Shown here piece by piece: positions 27,524 to 35,855 of a stretch of 64,000 bases of DNA. Below the pieces are notes generated by a model. That model was not told the DNA's origin and made no database searches. It saw nothing but the letters and a program-made list of their open reading frames with translations. Made by a program: the position numbers and the translations under genes. The first letter of the stretch is position 1; each line of letters begins with the position of its first letter. This stretch comes from Amnibacterium sp. CER49 (GTDB lineage: Bacteria > Actinomycetota > Actinomycetes > Actinomycetales > Microbacteriaceae): NCBI RefSeq assembly GCF_029846255.1, contig NZ_JARVWQ010000001.1:1364001-1428000 (forward strand), written 5' to 3'.

Positions 27524-29550
27524 GGGGTCCTCCGGAGGGCGCGGCGGGCGCGGCGGACGTTGCGGTACACGCCGGTGCCGAACAGGGCGAGCAGCGCGAT
27601 GGCGAGCACGACGGCGCCGACCGCCTCCCAGCCGGCGTTCACGGTGATCGGCACGGTCAGCGACCTCCCGATGGGGCTCCCGTGCGTCGTCGTCAGCGTG
27701 AGGGTGAGCCGCACGTCGCCGTTGCTGATCGACTGCACGGGCAGGCGGACCGACGCGCCGGCGTTCGCGGGCACGGTGACGTCCCGGGTGCCCTCGACAC
27801 GCAGCCGGCCGTTGCTCGCGGTGCCGTTCACGCGGACCGTGACGGGCTCGTCGAGCTCGTTCGTCACCTGGACGGGGAGGGCGCCGGCGCCGCCCACGTA
27901 GGTGATGGGGCTGCGCTGGTCGAAGTGGATCTCGAGGACGAACCGCGCGAAGCGCCGCTCCACGTCCGCGGCGGCGGTCGACCACTCGCGGTCCTGCCCC
28001 CGCCAGGCGGTGGACAGCGCGGCGAGCAGGGCGAGGTGCTCGGGCCCGACGATGCGGCCCGGCTCCTTCATCGCGCTGCCGATGCGCCGCACCCCGGCCT
28101 CGGCCGAGTACAGGTCGCTCGCCGTGCGGACGCGGGCCGCGGGGACCCGGCCCTCGTGCAGCCGCACCGTCGTCGAGGCGCCCTTCAGGAGGTCCGTGAG
28201 GTCGGTGCCGGTGATCCAGTCCTGGCCCGCGAGGGACTTCAGCACGCGGTCGAGACCGGCTCCGCCGCCGCCGGAGACCCTCGCGGGCAGGGCGAGCACC
28301 GCGTGCGCGTCACCGGTGACCGCGTCCGTGCCGAGCACCCCGACCAGCTCGGCCGTCGCGGCAGCGGCCTCGACGCCGGTGCTCGTCGCCGCGCGCTGCA
28401 GCAGCTGCGACGCGGTCGCGTCGGCGAGGAGCGCGGTCGCCGGGCCCACACGGATCCGGGGCCCTGCAGCGACCCGCGCCCTGCTGTCCGCGACGTCGCG
28501 GGAGTCGAGCAGGGGGATCGAGTAGTCGGACGACGCGAGGAACGGGAGCGCCTCGGCCGACACCGTGCCCGCGACCGGCCAGGAGACGCGCGTCGAGGAC
28601 CAGCTCCAGTCCAGCAGGTCCTTCGTGCTCGGCAGCGCCGTCGCCTCCGGCGCCGGCGTGGCGCTCGCGGTGGGCGCCGGGCTCGCCGAGGCGGAGGGCG
28701 CCGTGGCCGTCGCCGACCCGAACGACTTCGGTGCGCCCGTCACGTCGTCCGCCCCGGCGGCGTGCTCGAGCGTCACGTCGCCGTCGGCGTAGGGCAGCCG
28801 GACCGTCTCGTTCGGCAGCCCCTGCAGCGCGGCGAGGAAGTCGGTGGCCGACGCCGGTGCCGCTCTGCCCAGGGCGCGGATCGAGGCGAGCACCTCCGGG
28901 TCGAGGGCGACCGAGGCGTGGGGCTCCGCGCGAGCGGCACGCAGCGCGTCGTCCCACGCGCCGCCCGGCCCGGTCAGCGTCTCGAGCGTCGCGGCGTCGA
29001 CGAGCCCGGTCTCGTTCGCGGGCGCCGTGATCGGCACCACGGTGCCGAACCCGACCGAGCCCGTGAACCCGTTCGCGATCCGCGTGACGGCGGCATCGGC
29101 GAAGGTGGAGATCCCGCCGGCGCGCAGCTCGACCCCGAGCACCCGGGTCCCGGTGCTCGGGCCGACGACGCTGTCGACCACCAGGCGGGAGAGGTGCACG
29201 CGGACCGTCTCGGTGGCACCGGCGTCGATCGACGGGCTCCTCGTGGTCGACACGAGGTAGCCGAGCAGCGCGGCGTCGGGCTGGGAGACCCGTCCCACCA
29301 GCGTCTCCACGCTCGCGACGGGGTACTTGTCGAGCGAGAGCCGCAGCGTGCCGCCGGGCAGCCTCGCGGTGCCGCGGTTCGTGATCTCCACGTCGACGTC
29401 GAGCGCGGAGCCGGCGCGCAGCACGCCGGCGGCGGTCGGGGCGACGACGAGACGGGCCGACGGCTCCCCCGCGGCGACGGCCGGGACCGGCGGGGCGGCC
29501 GCGAGCGCGACCAGGACGGCGACCGCGGCGAGAGGACCCCGCGCCCTCAC
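27520..29550 (-). CDS. DUF6049 secreted membrane-anchored protein upstream of murJ
   Basis: 676 residues. N-terminal signal peptide (ARGPLAAVAVLVALAAAPPVPAVAA), a large extracytoplasmic region including an N-terminal beta domain (LDVDVEITNRGTARLPGGTLRLSL) and a C-terminal beta domain (YVGGAGALPVQVTNELDEPVTVRV), then one membrane helix (VGAVVLAIALLALFGTGVY) and a basic tail. This is the DUF6049 family regularly paired with murJ in actinobacteria; function unknown, presumably cell-envelope. GTG start at 29550 has no Shine-Dalgarno but overlaps the stop of a leaderless 13-codon ORF, which suggests coupled translation. It overlaps murJ by 4 bp. Confidence 0.85.
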   Translation of the reverse strand: MRARGPLAAVAVLVALAAAPPVPAVAAGEPSARLVVAPTAAGVLRAGSALDVDVEITNRGTARLPGGTLRLSLDKYPVASVETLVGRVSQPDAALLGYLVSTTRSPSIDAGATETVRVHLSRLVVDSVVGPSTGTRVLGVELRAGGISTFADAAVTRIANGFTGSVGFGTVVPITAPANETGLVDAATLETLTGPGGAWDDALRAARAEPHASVALDPEVLASIRALGRAAPASATDFLAALQGLPNETVRLPYADGDVTLEHAAGADDVTGAPKSFGSATATAPSASASPAPTASATPAPEATALPSTKDLLDWSWSSTRVSWPVAGTVSAEALPFLASSDYSIPLLDSRDVADSRARVAAGPRIRVGPATALLADATASQLLQRAATSTGVEAAAATAELVGVLGTDAVTGDAHAVLALPARVSGGGGAGLDRVLKSLAGQDWITGTDLTDLLKGASTTVRLHEGRVPAARVRTASDLYSAEAGVRRIGSAMKEPGRIVGPEHLALLAALSTAWRGQDREWSTAAADVERRFARFVLEIHFDQRSPITYVGGAGALPVQVTNELDEPVTVRVNGTASNGRLRVEGTRDVTVPANAGASVRLPVQSISNGDVRLTLTLTTTHGSPIGRSLTVPITVNAGWEAVGAVVLAIALLALFGTGVYRNVRRARRALRRTP

Positions 29551-29588
29551 TCGGCGCGGTCGGACACGCGCCGCCCGGTCCCCAGCAT
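29547..29588 (-). CDS. Putative leaderless 13-residue upstream ORF coupled to DUF6049
   Basis: ATG at 29588 encodes MLGTGRRVSDRAE and stops at a TGA that shares bases with the GTG of the DUF6049 gene (GTGA). TAGACT ends exactly 7 nt before the ATG, the spacing typical of leaderless genes in this window. The short ORF would bring ribosomes to the DUF6049 start, which has no Shine-Dalgarno sequence. The peptide itself shows no recognisable feature and may be only a translation device. Confidence 0.5.
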   Translation of the reverse strand: MLGTGRRVSDRAE

Positions 29589-29595
29589 GGCGGGC

Positions 29596-29601
29596 AGTCT
29601 A
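29596..29601 (-). promoter_or_regulatory. -10 box of the DUF6049-murJ transcript
   Basis: TAGACT on the minus strand, 7 nt before the ATG of the 13-codon ORF. The divergent CCA-enzyme gene has TAGGCT 7 nt before its own ATG, so this 100-bp region holds two back-to-back leaderless promoters. Confidence 0.55.
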
Positions 29602-29677
29602 CGGTCGCGCCCCCGCGAACGGGGGTCCCGCGCCGGTGCGCCGCCGAGGTCCGGAAGGCGTGCGGGGTGCCGTTCCC

Positions 29678-29683
29678 TAGGCT
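29678..29683 (+). promoter_or_regulatory. -10 box of the CCA-enzyme gene (leaderless)
   Basis: TAGGCT followed after 7 nt by the ATG at 29691, with no Shine-Dalgarno sequence. This spacing decides the start in favour of 29691 over an in-frame codon at 29667, which would lie upstream of the -10 box. Confidence 0.55.
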
Positions 29684-29690
29684 GTCCGGC

Positions 29691-31145
29691 ATGCATCCGG
29701 TGGCCGCTGCCGTGCCGCGGCTGACCTCGCTCGCCGAGCGCCCGGCGCTCCGTCGCCTCGCGACCGCGTTCGAGCGCGCGGGCCACGAGCTGGCCCTCGT
29801 CGGCGGCCCGGTCCGCGACGCGCTGCTCGATCGACCCGTCACCGATCTCGATCTCACGACCGATGCCCGACCCGACACCATCGCGGAGATCGTGCGGCCC
29901 CTCGCCTCCGCGCAGTGGGACACCGGGCGGGCGTTCGGCACCGTGGCCGCGCGGATCGCGGGCGAGGCGGTCGAGATCACGACCTACCGCCGCGACACCT
30001 ACGTCCCCTCCTCCCGCAAGCCGACGGTCGAGTTCGGCGACAGCCTCGACGGCGACCTGCGACGCCGCGACTTCACGGTGAACGCGATCGCGGTGCGTCT
30101 GCCGTCGCTCGCGATCGTCGACCCGACGAACGGCATCGAGGCGGCGCTCGCGAAGCGCCTCACGACGCCGTCCCCCGCGGTCGAGTCGTTCGACGAGGAC
30201 CCGCTGCGCATGCTGCGCGCCGCGCGCTTCACGGCGCAGCTCGGTTTCACGCTGGACGAGGAGGGCGTCGAGGCGATGCGCGCGCTCGCCCAGCGCATCG
30301 AGGTGGTGAGCCAGGAGCGCATCCGCGACGAGCTCGCGAAGCTGCTCGCCGCCGACCCCGCTCGTCCCGGTCTCGAGCTGCTCGTCGCCACCGGTCTCGC
30401 CGACCGGGTGCTGCCCGAGCTGCCGGCGCTGCGGCTCGAGGTCGACGCGCAGCACCGGCACAAGGACGTGTACGAGCACAGCCTCACCGTGCTCGAGCAG
30501 GCCGTGGAGCTCGAGCACGAGCGGTTCCCCGGTACGCCGCCGGACCTCGTGCTGCGGCTCGCCGCGCTGCTGCACGACATCGGCAAGCCGGCGACCCGCC
30601 GGTTCGAGCCCGGTGGCCAGGTGTCGTTCCACCACCACGACGTCGTGGGCGCGAAGCTCGCGCGCAAGCGGCTGAGGGCGCTGCGCTTCGCGAACGAGCA
30701 GATCGAGCAGGTCGCGACGCTGATCGAGCTGCACCAGCGCTTCTTCGGCTACGGCGACGCCGCGTGGACCGACTCCGCCGTGCGGCGGTACGTGCGCGAC
30801 GCGGGCGACCTGCTGCCGCGGCTGCACATCCTGGTCCGCGCCGACGTCACGACGCGCAACGCCCGCAAGGTGCGCCGGCTCGCCCAGTCGTACGACGACC
30901 TCGAGCGCCGCATCGCCGAGCTCGACGCCCAGGAGCGCCTCGACGCCATCCGCCCCGACCTCGACGGCGAGGCGATCATGCGTGAGCTCGGCCTGCGACC
31001 GGGCCCCGAGGTCGGCCGCGCGTACCGCTTCCTGCTCGAGCTGCGCCTCGACGAGGGCCCGCTCGGCGAGGTGGAGGCGACGAGCCGGCTGCGTCGCTGG
31101 TGGGACGAGCAGGGCGAGGACACGGCCCGGGACGCGAACCGGTAG
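29691..31145 (+). CDS. CCA-adding tRNA nucleotidyltransferase with HD domain
   Basis: 484 residues. The class II nucleotidyltransferase head has [11 protein letters not shown] and the catalytic [10 protein letters not shown]; the neck region follows with [12 protein letters not shown] and [12 protein letters not shown]; the HD phosphohydrolase part has the motifs [12 protein letters not shown] and [11 protein letters not shown]. It adds or repairs the 3' CCA end of tRNAs. That fits this genome, since the three tRNA genes in the window lack encoded CCA. The ATG at 29691 is preferred because a leaderless promoter ends just before it. Divergent from DUF6049-murJ, as in other actinobacteria. Confidence 0.92.
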   Translation: MHPVAAAVPRLTSLAERPALRRLATAFERAGHELALVGGPVRDALLDRPVTDLDLTTDARPDTIAEIVRPLASAQWDTGRAFGTVAARIAGEAVEITTYRRDTYVPSSRKPTVEFGDSLDGDLRRRDFTVNAIAVRLPSLAIVDPTNGIEAALAKRLTTPSPAVESFDEDPLRMLRAARFTAQLGFTLDEEGVEAMRALAQRIEVVSQERIRDELAKLLAADPARPGLELLVATGLADRVLPELPALRLEVDAQHRHKDVYEHSLTVLEQAVELEHERFPGTPPDLVLRLAALLHDIGKPATRRFEPGGQVSFHHHDVVGAKLARKRLRALRFANEQIEQVATLIELHQRFFGYGDAAWTDSAVRRYVRDAGDLLPRLHILVRADVTTRNARKVRRLAQSYDDLERRIAELDAQERLDAIRPDLDGEAIMRELGLRPGPEVGRAYRFLLELRLDEGPLGEVEATSRLRRWWDEQGEDTARDANR

Positions 31146-31148
31146 ACT
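31143..31148 (+). promoter_or_regulatory. -10 box of the rpsF operon
   Basis: TAGACT starts at the TAG stop of the CCA-enzyme gene itself. A leader of roughly 95 nt follows, ending with AGAGGAGG before the rpsF GTG. Confidence 0.45.
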
Positions 31149-31248
31149 GCCGCGGTTGCCCGGGATGCTTCCGCATGCCCGCGCATCGGTTCACACCCTC
31201 CTGCCACGGACCGACCGTGGCCGTTTCACGACCAGAGGAGGTGGGGTA

Positions 31249-31632
31249 GTGACGCAGAAGTACGAGCTCATGGTCATCCTCGACCCGAGCATCGACGAGC
31301 GGACCGTCGCGCCCAGTCTGGATCGGTTCCTCGGTGTCATCCGCAACGACGGTGGCACGGTCGACAAGGTCGACATCTGGGGACGCCGGCGACTGGCGTA
31401 CGAGATCAAGAAGCACTCCGAAGGCATCTACGCCGTGGTCAACCTGACCGCGACGCCGGCCGCCACGCAGGAGCTCGACCGGCAGCTGGGCCTCTCCGAG
31501 GCCGTGCTCCGCACGAAGGTGCTCCGCGCCGACGAGGCGGTCACCACCGCCGAGAGCTCCCGCCCGGTCGACCGCCCGGCCGAGCCCGAGCAGCCGCGGC
31601 GCTCGCCGCGCGGCCCCCGCCCGGCGAGGTAG
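31249..31632 (+). CDS. rpsF: 30S ribosomal protein S6
   Basis: 127 residues from GTG at 31249 behind AGAGGAGG. Core of S6: [44 protein letters not shown] and a basic, proline-rich tail ([13 protein letters not shown]). The tail makes it about 30 residues longer than E. coli S6 without the glutamates, as seen in relatives. First gene of the conserved rpsF-ssb-rpsR-rplI operon; ssb follows after 2 bp. Confidence 0.96.
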   Translation: MTQKYELMVILDPSIDERTVAPSLDRFLGVIRNDGGTVDKVDIWGRRRLAYEIKKHSEGIYAVVNLTATPAATQELDRQLGLSEAVLRTKVLRADEAVTTAESSRPVDRPAEPEQPRRSPRGPRPAR

Positions 31633-31634
31633 TC

Positions 31635-32180
31635 GTGGCCGGCGAGACGATCATCACCGTCGTCGGGAACCTCACGAGCGACCCGGAGCTGCGGTACACG
31701 CAGAACGGCCTCGCGGTGGCGAACTTCACCATCGCGTCGACGCCGCGCACGTTCGACCGGCAGGCGAACGAGTGGAAGGACGGCGAGGCGCTGTTCCTCC
31801 GCGCGAGCGTGTGGCGCGACTTCGCCGAGCACGTCGCCGGCTCGCTGAGCAAGGGCTCCCGCGTCATCGCGACCGGGCGGCTCAAGCAGCGCAGCTACCA
31901 GGACCGCGAGGGCCAGAACCGCACCGCGATCGAGCTCGAGGTCGACGAGATCGGCCCGTCGCTCCGTTACGCCACGGCGCAGGTCACCCGCAGCAGCGGT
32001 GGTGGTGGCGGCCAGGGCGGCGGCGGACCCCGCGGCGCGGTCGGCGGCGGTGGCCAGGGCGGCGGCAGCAGCCGCGGCGGTCAGCAGCAGCAGGACGACC
32101 CGTGGAGCACCCCGGGCGGCGGCGGTGGCAGCGACGGCTGGAGCACCCCCGGCGCCTACGACGACGAGACGCCGTTCTGA
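31635..32180 (+). CDS. ssb: Single-stranded DNA-binding protein
   Basis: 181 residues. OB-fold domain in about 1-115 ([29 protein letters not shown], then [18 protein letters not shown]). A Gly/Gln/Ser-rich disordered linker ([23 protein letters not shown]) follows. The acidic tip DDETPF binds partner proteins such as DNA polymerase and RecO. Starts with GTG, 2 bp after rpsF. This is the main SSB by context. Confidence 0.96.
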   Translation: MAGETIITVVGNLTSDPELRYTQNGLAVANFTIASTPRTFDRQANEWKDGEALFLRASVWRDFAEHVAGSLSKGSRVIATGRLKQRSYQDREGQNRTAIELEVDEIGPSLRYATAQVTRSSGGGGGQGGGGPRGAVGGGGQGGGSSRGGQQQQDDPWSTPGGGGGSDGWSTPGAYDDETPF

Positions 32181-32336
32181 CGACGTCGTAGGCATCCGGT
32201 CGGCCGATCGAGTCGGCCGACCTCCCGTACCGGGATCGGCTCTGCCGTCGGGTCTCGCCCGCCGGCCGGTCCACCCCCCGGTCCTCGAGGTGTTCCGCAC
32301 CTCGTCCAGATCTGAACCAGTAAGGAACCAACTGCA

Positions 32337-32597
32337 ATGGCAGGGAAGTCTCGCGGCGACAGCCGCAAGCCCACGCGGAGCAAGGGCGGCAAGCCCGTCG
32401 CTCCCGCGAAGCGCATCAAGGTCGGGGTGATCGACTACAAGGACGTCGCCACCCTCCGCAAGTTCATCTCCGAGCGCGGCAAGATCCGCGCGCGTCGCAT
32501 CACCGGCGTCTCCGTGCAGGAGCAGCGGCTCATCGCCCGCGCCGTGAAGAACGCGCGCGAGATGGCGCTGCTCCCCTACTCCGGCTCCGGCCGCTGA
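32337..32597 (+). CDS. rpsR: 30S ribosomal protein S18, cysteine-free type
   Basis: 86 residues. Core: [50 protein letters not shown]. The N-terminus ([19 protein letters not shown]) has no CPxC zinc motif, so this is the zinc-independent form. It lies 156 bp after ssb, with AAGGAACC before the ATG. It binds S6 on the 30S platform. Confidence 0.95.
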   Translation: MAGKSRGDSRKPTRSKGGKPVAPAKRIKVGVIDYKDVATLRKFISERGKIRARRITGVSVQEQRLIARAVKNAREMALLPYSGSGR

Positions 32598-32610
32598 TCG
32601 GGAGGACGAC

Positions 32611-33069
32611 ATGTCGACGTCGAAGCTGATCCTCACGCAGGAGGTCACCGGGCTCGGTTCGCCCGGTGACGTCGTCGAGGTCAAGGGCGGGTACGCCCGC
32701 AACTACCTCATCCCCAGCGGGTTCGCGATGACCTGGACCCGCGGCGCCGAGGCGCAGGTCGCCTCCCTCCGCGCGGCCCGTCAGGCTCGCGAGGCCGCCT
32801 CCATCGAGGAGGCGCAGGCCCAGAAGCAGCGGCTCGAGTCGCAGCCGCTGCGCCTCACCGTCCGCACCGGCCAGGCCGGCCGTCTGTTCGGCTCGGTCTC
32901 GCCCGCCGATGTGGCGCAGGCCGTCGAGAGCGCCGGTCTCGGCACGATCGACCGCCGCTCCGTCGAGTTCCCCTCGGCGATCCGCTCGACCGGCACCTAC
33001 CAGGCGACGGTGCGGCTCCGCGAGGACGTCTCCGCCACCCTCACGGTGGAGGTCGTCGCCGCCCGCTGA
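32611..33069 (+). CDS. rplI: 50S ribosomal protein L9
   Basis: 152 residues, normal length. N-terminal RNA-binding domain [31 protein letters not shown], a long connecting helix ([23 protein letters not shown]) and the C-terminal domain with [14 protein letters not shown]. Last gene of the operon, followed by a strong terminator. GGAGGA precedes the ATG. Confidence 0.96.
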   Translation: MSTSKLILTQEVTGLGSPGDVVEVKGGYARNYLIPSGFAMTWTRGAEAQVASLRAARQAREAASIEEAQAQKQRLESQPLRLTVRTGQAGRLFGSVSPADVAQAVESAGLGTIDRRSVEFPSAIRSTGTYQATVRLREDVSATLTVEVVAAR

Positions 33070-33086
33070 CGACGAGAGCGCGAAGC

Positions 33087-33129
33087 ACGAACGGCGCCGG
33101 ATCCCTGCTCGGGGTCCGGCGCCGTTCGT
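33087..33129 (+). terminator. Terminator after rplI
   Basis: Perfect 15-bp stem (ACGAACGGCGCCGGA at 33087-33101 with 33115-33129) and a 13-nt loop, 17 bp beyond the rplI stop. Confidence 0.8.
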
Positions 33130-33620
33130 CGTCCCCGCACCGCGCCCAGGGGGACGGGGAGGGCCCGCGCCCGGTGCCGTCACCCCCCCGGCAGGGGCGG
33201 CGGACCGCCTGCGGCTGCGACCTCGACGAGGCCCGCTCCGACCATCCGCCGAGCAGTCGTCCAGGTCGGTCCACGCCGGGGCGAGCGCTAGCACCTTCCG
33301 CACCCGACACGCCATCCAGAAACCTTCTACCAATGGTTGAACCTAGTTATCCCCATGGGGACCTGTTGGGGAAGGATCCGCTGGTCAAAGGCCACTATCG
33401 GCCCGCGGTCAGGCTGCGCTGAGGCCGGTTATCCCCAGGCGTTCCACATGGGGAGAGCCGTCCTTCGGGCGCGTCGTCCACACCTCGATGCACAGGGGTG
33501 GGGTTAGCGTCGCTGCCCTCGCGACAGGAGCCGGTGTCGGGGCCCGGTGGTACCTGTTCAGCAGCGGCTCCTGGTCCGGAGGCGCCGCATCGCGAGGCCA
33601 TCGAGGGGAGGGCGGCAGGC
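33130..33620. other. dnaB upstream region with paired TTATCCCCA motifs
   Basis: About 490 bp with no credible gene. TTATCCCCA occurs at 33347-33355 and 33429-33437, each one base different from the DnaA box TTATCCACA, in the same orientation and 82 bp apart. A possible -10 box TAGCGT is at 33505-33510. GGGGAGGG precedes the dnaB ATG. The remaining GC-rich sequence at 33130-33300 shows nothing recognisable. Confidence 0.5.
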
Positions 33621-34994
33621 ATGTCGATCACCGATTGGGACGTCGCTCCCGGAGCCTTCGACGAGCCGGGCGAGCGCCGGCGCGAGCGCACGCCCCCGCA
33701 CAACCTCCTCGCCGAGCAGAGCACCCTCGGCGGCATGCTGCTCTCGGCCGACGCGGTCGCCGACGTGCTCGAGGTCGTCGTCGGCGCCGACTTCTACGTG
33801 CCGAAGCACGAGGTCATCTTCAACGCGATCCTCAGCCTCTACTCGCGGGGCGAGCCCACCGACGCGATCAGCGTCGGCGACGAGCTGGTGCGCTCCGGCG
33901 ACGTGCAGCGCGCGGGCGGCGAGTCGTACCTGCACACGCTCACGAACATCGTGCCGACCGCCGCGAACGCCGGCTACTACGCGTCGATCGTCTCCGAGCA
34001 GGCCATCCTGCGGCGCCTCGTCGAGGCGGGGACGCACATCGCCCAGCTCGGCTACACGGCCGAGGGCGAGGCCATGGACCTGCTGAACCAGGCGCAGGCC
34101 GAGGTGTTCGGCATCGCCCGCGAGTCGGCCACCGAGGACTTCGTGCCGCTCACCGACGCGGTCACCTCGGCCATCGACGAGATGGAGGCGGCCACCGGGC
34201 GCGACGGCGAGCTCACCGGTGTGCCGACCGGCTTCAAGGGCCTCGACGACCTCACGAACGGCCTGCACCCCGGACAGCTGATCATCGTCGGCGCCCGCCC
34301 CGCCATGGGCAAGTCGACCGCGGCGCTCGACATGGCCCGCGCCGCGTCGGTGAAGCACCACATGCCCACCCTGTTCTTCTCGCTCGAGATGGGGCGGGCC
34401 GAGATCGCCATGCGCCTCATGTCGGCCGAGGCCACCATCCCGCTGCAGAGCATGCGCAAGGGCACGCTCACCACCGACGACTGGACGAAGATCGCCGCCA
34501 CCCGCGGCCGCATCAACGACGCGCCGCTCTACATCGACGACAGCCCGAACATGAGCCTCGCCGAGATCCGGGCGAAGTGCCGGCGGCTCAAGCAGAAGGC
34601 CGGCCTGCGGCTCGTCGTCATCGACTACCTGCAGCTCATGACGAGCGGCAAGCGCGTCGAGAGCCGCCAGCAGGAGATCAGCGAGTTCTCCCGCGCGCTC
34701 AAGCTGCTCGCGAAGGAGCTCGGGGTGCCGGTCATCGCGCTGTCGCAGCTGAACCGCGGCTCCGAGCAGCGCGCCGACAAGCGCCCCGCGATGTCCGACC
34801 TCCGCGAATCGGGATCGATCGAGCAGGACGCCGACGTCGTGATCCTGCTGCACCGAGAGAGCGCCTACGACCGCGACCAGCCGAACCCCGACGCCGACTT
34901 CATCGTCGCGAAGCACCGGAACGGCCCCACCGACACCATCACCGTCGCGTTCCACGGCCGCTACTCGCGCTTCGCCGACATCGCCGTGGCGTAG
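33621..34994 (+). CDS. dnaB: Replicative DNA helicase DnaB
   Basis: 457 residues from the ATG at 33621 (GGGGAGGG upstream; an open frame extends further but is not family-like). The N-terminal collar domain is about 25-130 (PPHNLLAEQSTLGGMLLS). The RecA-like motor has Walker A GARPAMGKST, Walker B LVVIDYLQLM and the arginine-finger region AKHRNGPTD. No intein. Unwinds the fork ahead of Pol III as a hexamer. Located downstream of the rplI operon as in most actinobacteria. Confidence 0.95.
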   Translation: MSITDWDVAPGAFDEPGERRRERTPPHNLLAEQSTLGGMLLSADAVADVLEVVVGADFYVPKHEVIFNAILSLYSRGEPTDAISVGDELVRSGDVQRAGGESYLHTLTNIVPTAANAGYYASIVSEQAILRRLVEAGTHIAQLGYTAEGEAMDLLNQAQAEVFGIARESATEDFVPLTDAVTSAIDEMEAATGRDGELTGVPTGFKGLDDLTNGLHPGQLIIVGARPAMGKSTAALDMARAASVKHHMPTLFFSLEMGRAEIAMRLMSAEATIPLQSMRKGTLTTDDWTKIAATRGRINDAPLYIDDSPNMSLAEIRAKCRRLKQKAGLRLVVIDYLQLMTSGKRVESRQQEISEFSRALKLLAKELGVPVIALSQLNRGSEQRADKRPAMSDLRESGSIEQDADVVILLHRESAYDRDQPNPDADFIVAKHRNGPTDTITVAFHGRYSRFADIAVA

Positions 34995-35023
34995 CCTTGC
35001 TGGGCCCTCCGGGGCCTTCTCAC

Positions 35024-35029
35024 AAGGAG
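35024..35029 (+). promoter_or_regulatory. Shine-Dalgarno that points to a CTG start
   Basis: AAGGAG lies 5 nt before CTG at 35035. No ATG, GTG or TTG in this frame is available until GTG 35170, which would cut off a hydrophobic N-terminal segment. Confidence 0.5.
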
Positions 35030-35034
35030 CTGCT

Positions 35035-35592
35035 CTGGCCACCGCCACCACGACCGATCGGCGTGCGAGCGGTCTCCGGGCCGTCACCGCGGCCCGCGCG
35101 ATCGTCGCCGCGGCCCTCGCCGTCGTCGTCACCTTCACCGCCGACCACACCCCGTCGTTCGGGCTGCTCGTGTTCGGGGCCTTCGGCGTCGTCTGCGGGC
35201 TGGTCGTCCTCGCCGGCACCCGCAGCACCGCGCGCACCCGCACGGGAAGGGGCCTCGTCGTGACCCGCGGCGTCGTGCTCGTCGTCGCCGGGGTGCTCGC
35301 GCTCGCGATGCACGGCGGGACGCTGACGACGTTGCTCGTGATCGAGGCACCGGCCTTCCTGATCGCCGGGGGCCTCGAGGTCGTCACCGGCCTGCGCCGC
35401 GCCGACGCCGACGCGGGCGCGCGCGACGGCATCGTGGTGGGCGGCCTCGCCGTCCTCGTCGGCGCGATGCTCTCGATCCTCACGCCCGACTCGATCTTCG
35501 CGGTCGGCGTGCTCTCCGCCTGGGGCGCGATCGTCGCGGTCTACCTCGGCATCGCCGCGCTCACGCCGCCCCGCCCACGGCGGGACGCATGA
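35035..35592 (+). CDS. Small multi-helix membrane protein, DUF308/HdeD-like
   Basis: 185 residues if translation starts at the CTG codon at 35035. About six hydrophobic helices arranged as repeats (AIVAAALAVVVTF, LLVFGAFGVVCGLVVLAG, RGVVLVVAGVLALAM, LLVIEAPAFLIAGGLEVVTGL, GIVVGGLAVLVGAML, AWGAIVAVYLGIAAL). The pattern, with glycine-rich helices and a GLEVVTGLR turn, resembles HdeD/DUF308 proteins, but the match is by eye only and the function is unknown. It overlaps the next gene by 4 bp (ATGA). The alternative start GTG 35170 would give a 140-residue protein without the first helix. Confidence 0.65.
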   Translation: MATATTTDRRASGLRAVTAARAIVAAALAVVVTFTADHTPSFGLLVFGAFGVVCGLVVLAGTRSTARTRTGRGLVVTRGVVLVVAGVLALAMHGGTLTTLLVIEAPAFLIAGGLEVVTGLRRADADAGARDGIVVGGLAVLVGAMLSILTPDSIFAVGVLSAWGAIVAVYLGIAALTPPRPRRDA

Positions 35593-35855
35593 CCGCGCCG
35601 TCGCTGCGGGAGCGCCTGAAGCCCGCCGAGCTCGTCGGCATGGCCGCCGTCGTCGGCGTCGTCATCGGCGTCGTCGTGGTCGTCGTCACCCGCGGTGAGC
35701 TCGAGTTCGCCGCCGTGTTCGCGCTCGTCGCCTTCATCGTGTCGCTGCTCGCCCTCGCCATGCTCGCGCTCCTCTCGACGAGCGGACCGCAGGACCGCGG
35801 CGCCGACGGACCGGTGCTGCTGAAGCCGAAGCCTCCGCGGAGGCCGCGCGGCTAG
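35589..35855 (+). CDS. Small two-helix membrane protein
   Basis: 88 residues. Amphipathic start (TAPSLRERLKPAELVG), two membrane helices (MAAVVGVVIGVVVVVVT and FAAVFALVAFIVSLLALAMLALL) and a basic Pro/Lys-rich tail (LKPKPPRRPRG) probably in the cytoplasm. The ATG overlaps the previous stop, so the pair is coupled. Its TAG stop shares the CTAG tetramer with the stop of the converging purB gene. No family recognised. Confidence 0.7.
   Translation: MTAPSLRERLKPAELVGMAAVVGVVIGVVVVVVTRGELEFAAVFALVAFIVSLLALAMLALLSTSGPQDRGADGPVLLKPKPPRRPRG

Noticed and set aside
22643-27901. A 1752-codon open frame on the plus strand
   Set aside because: It lies antisense to ddl, the aminotransferase, trxA, trxB and murJ, which all have clear family motifs. 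Long antisense frames are normal in sequence with very high GC at third codon positions; the translated text is low-complexity Arg/Ala/Gly/Asp.
31980-32160. Glycine-rich repeat in ssb as a possible tandem repeat element
   Set aside because: It is the normal disordered linker of actinobacterial SSB, in frame and ended by the acidic tip.
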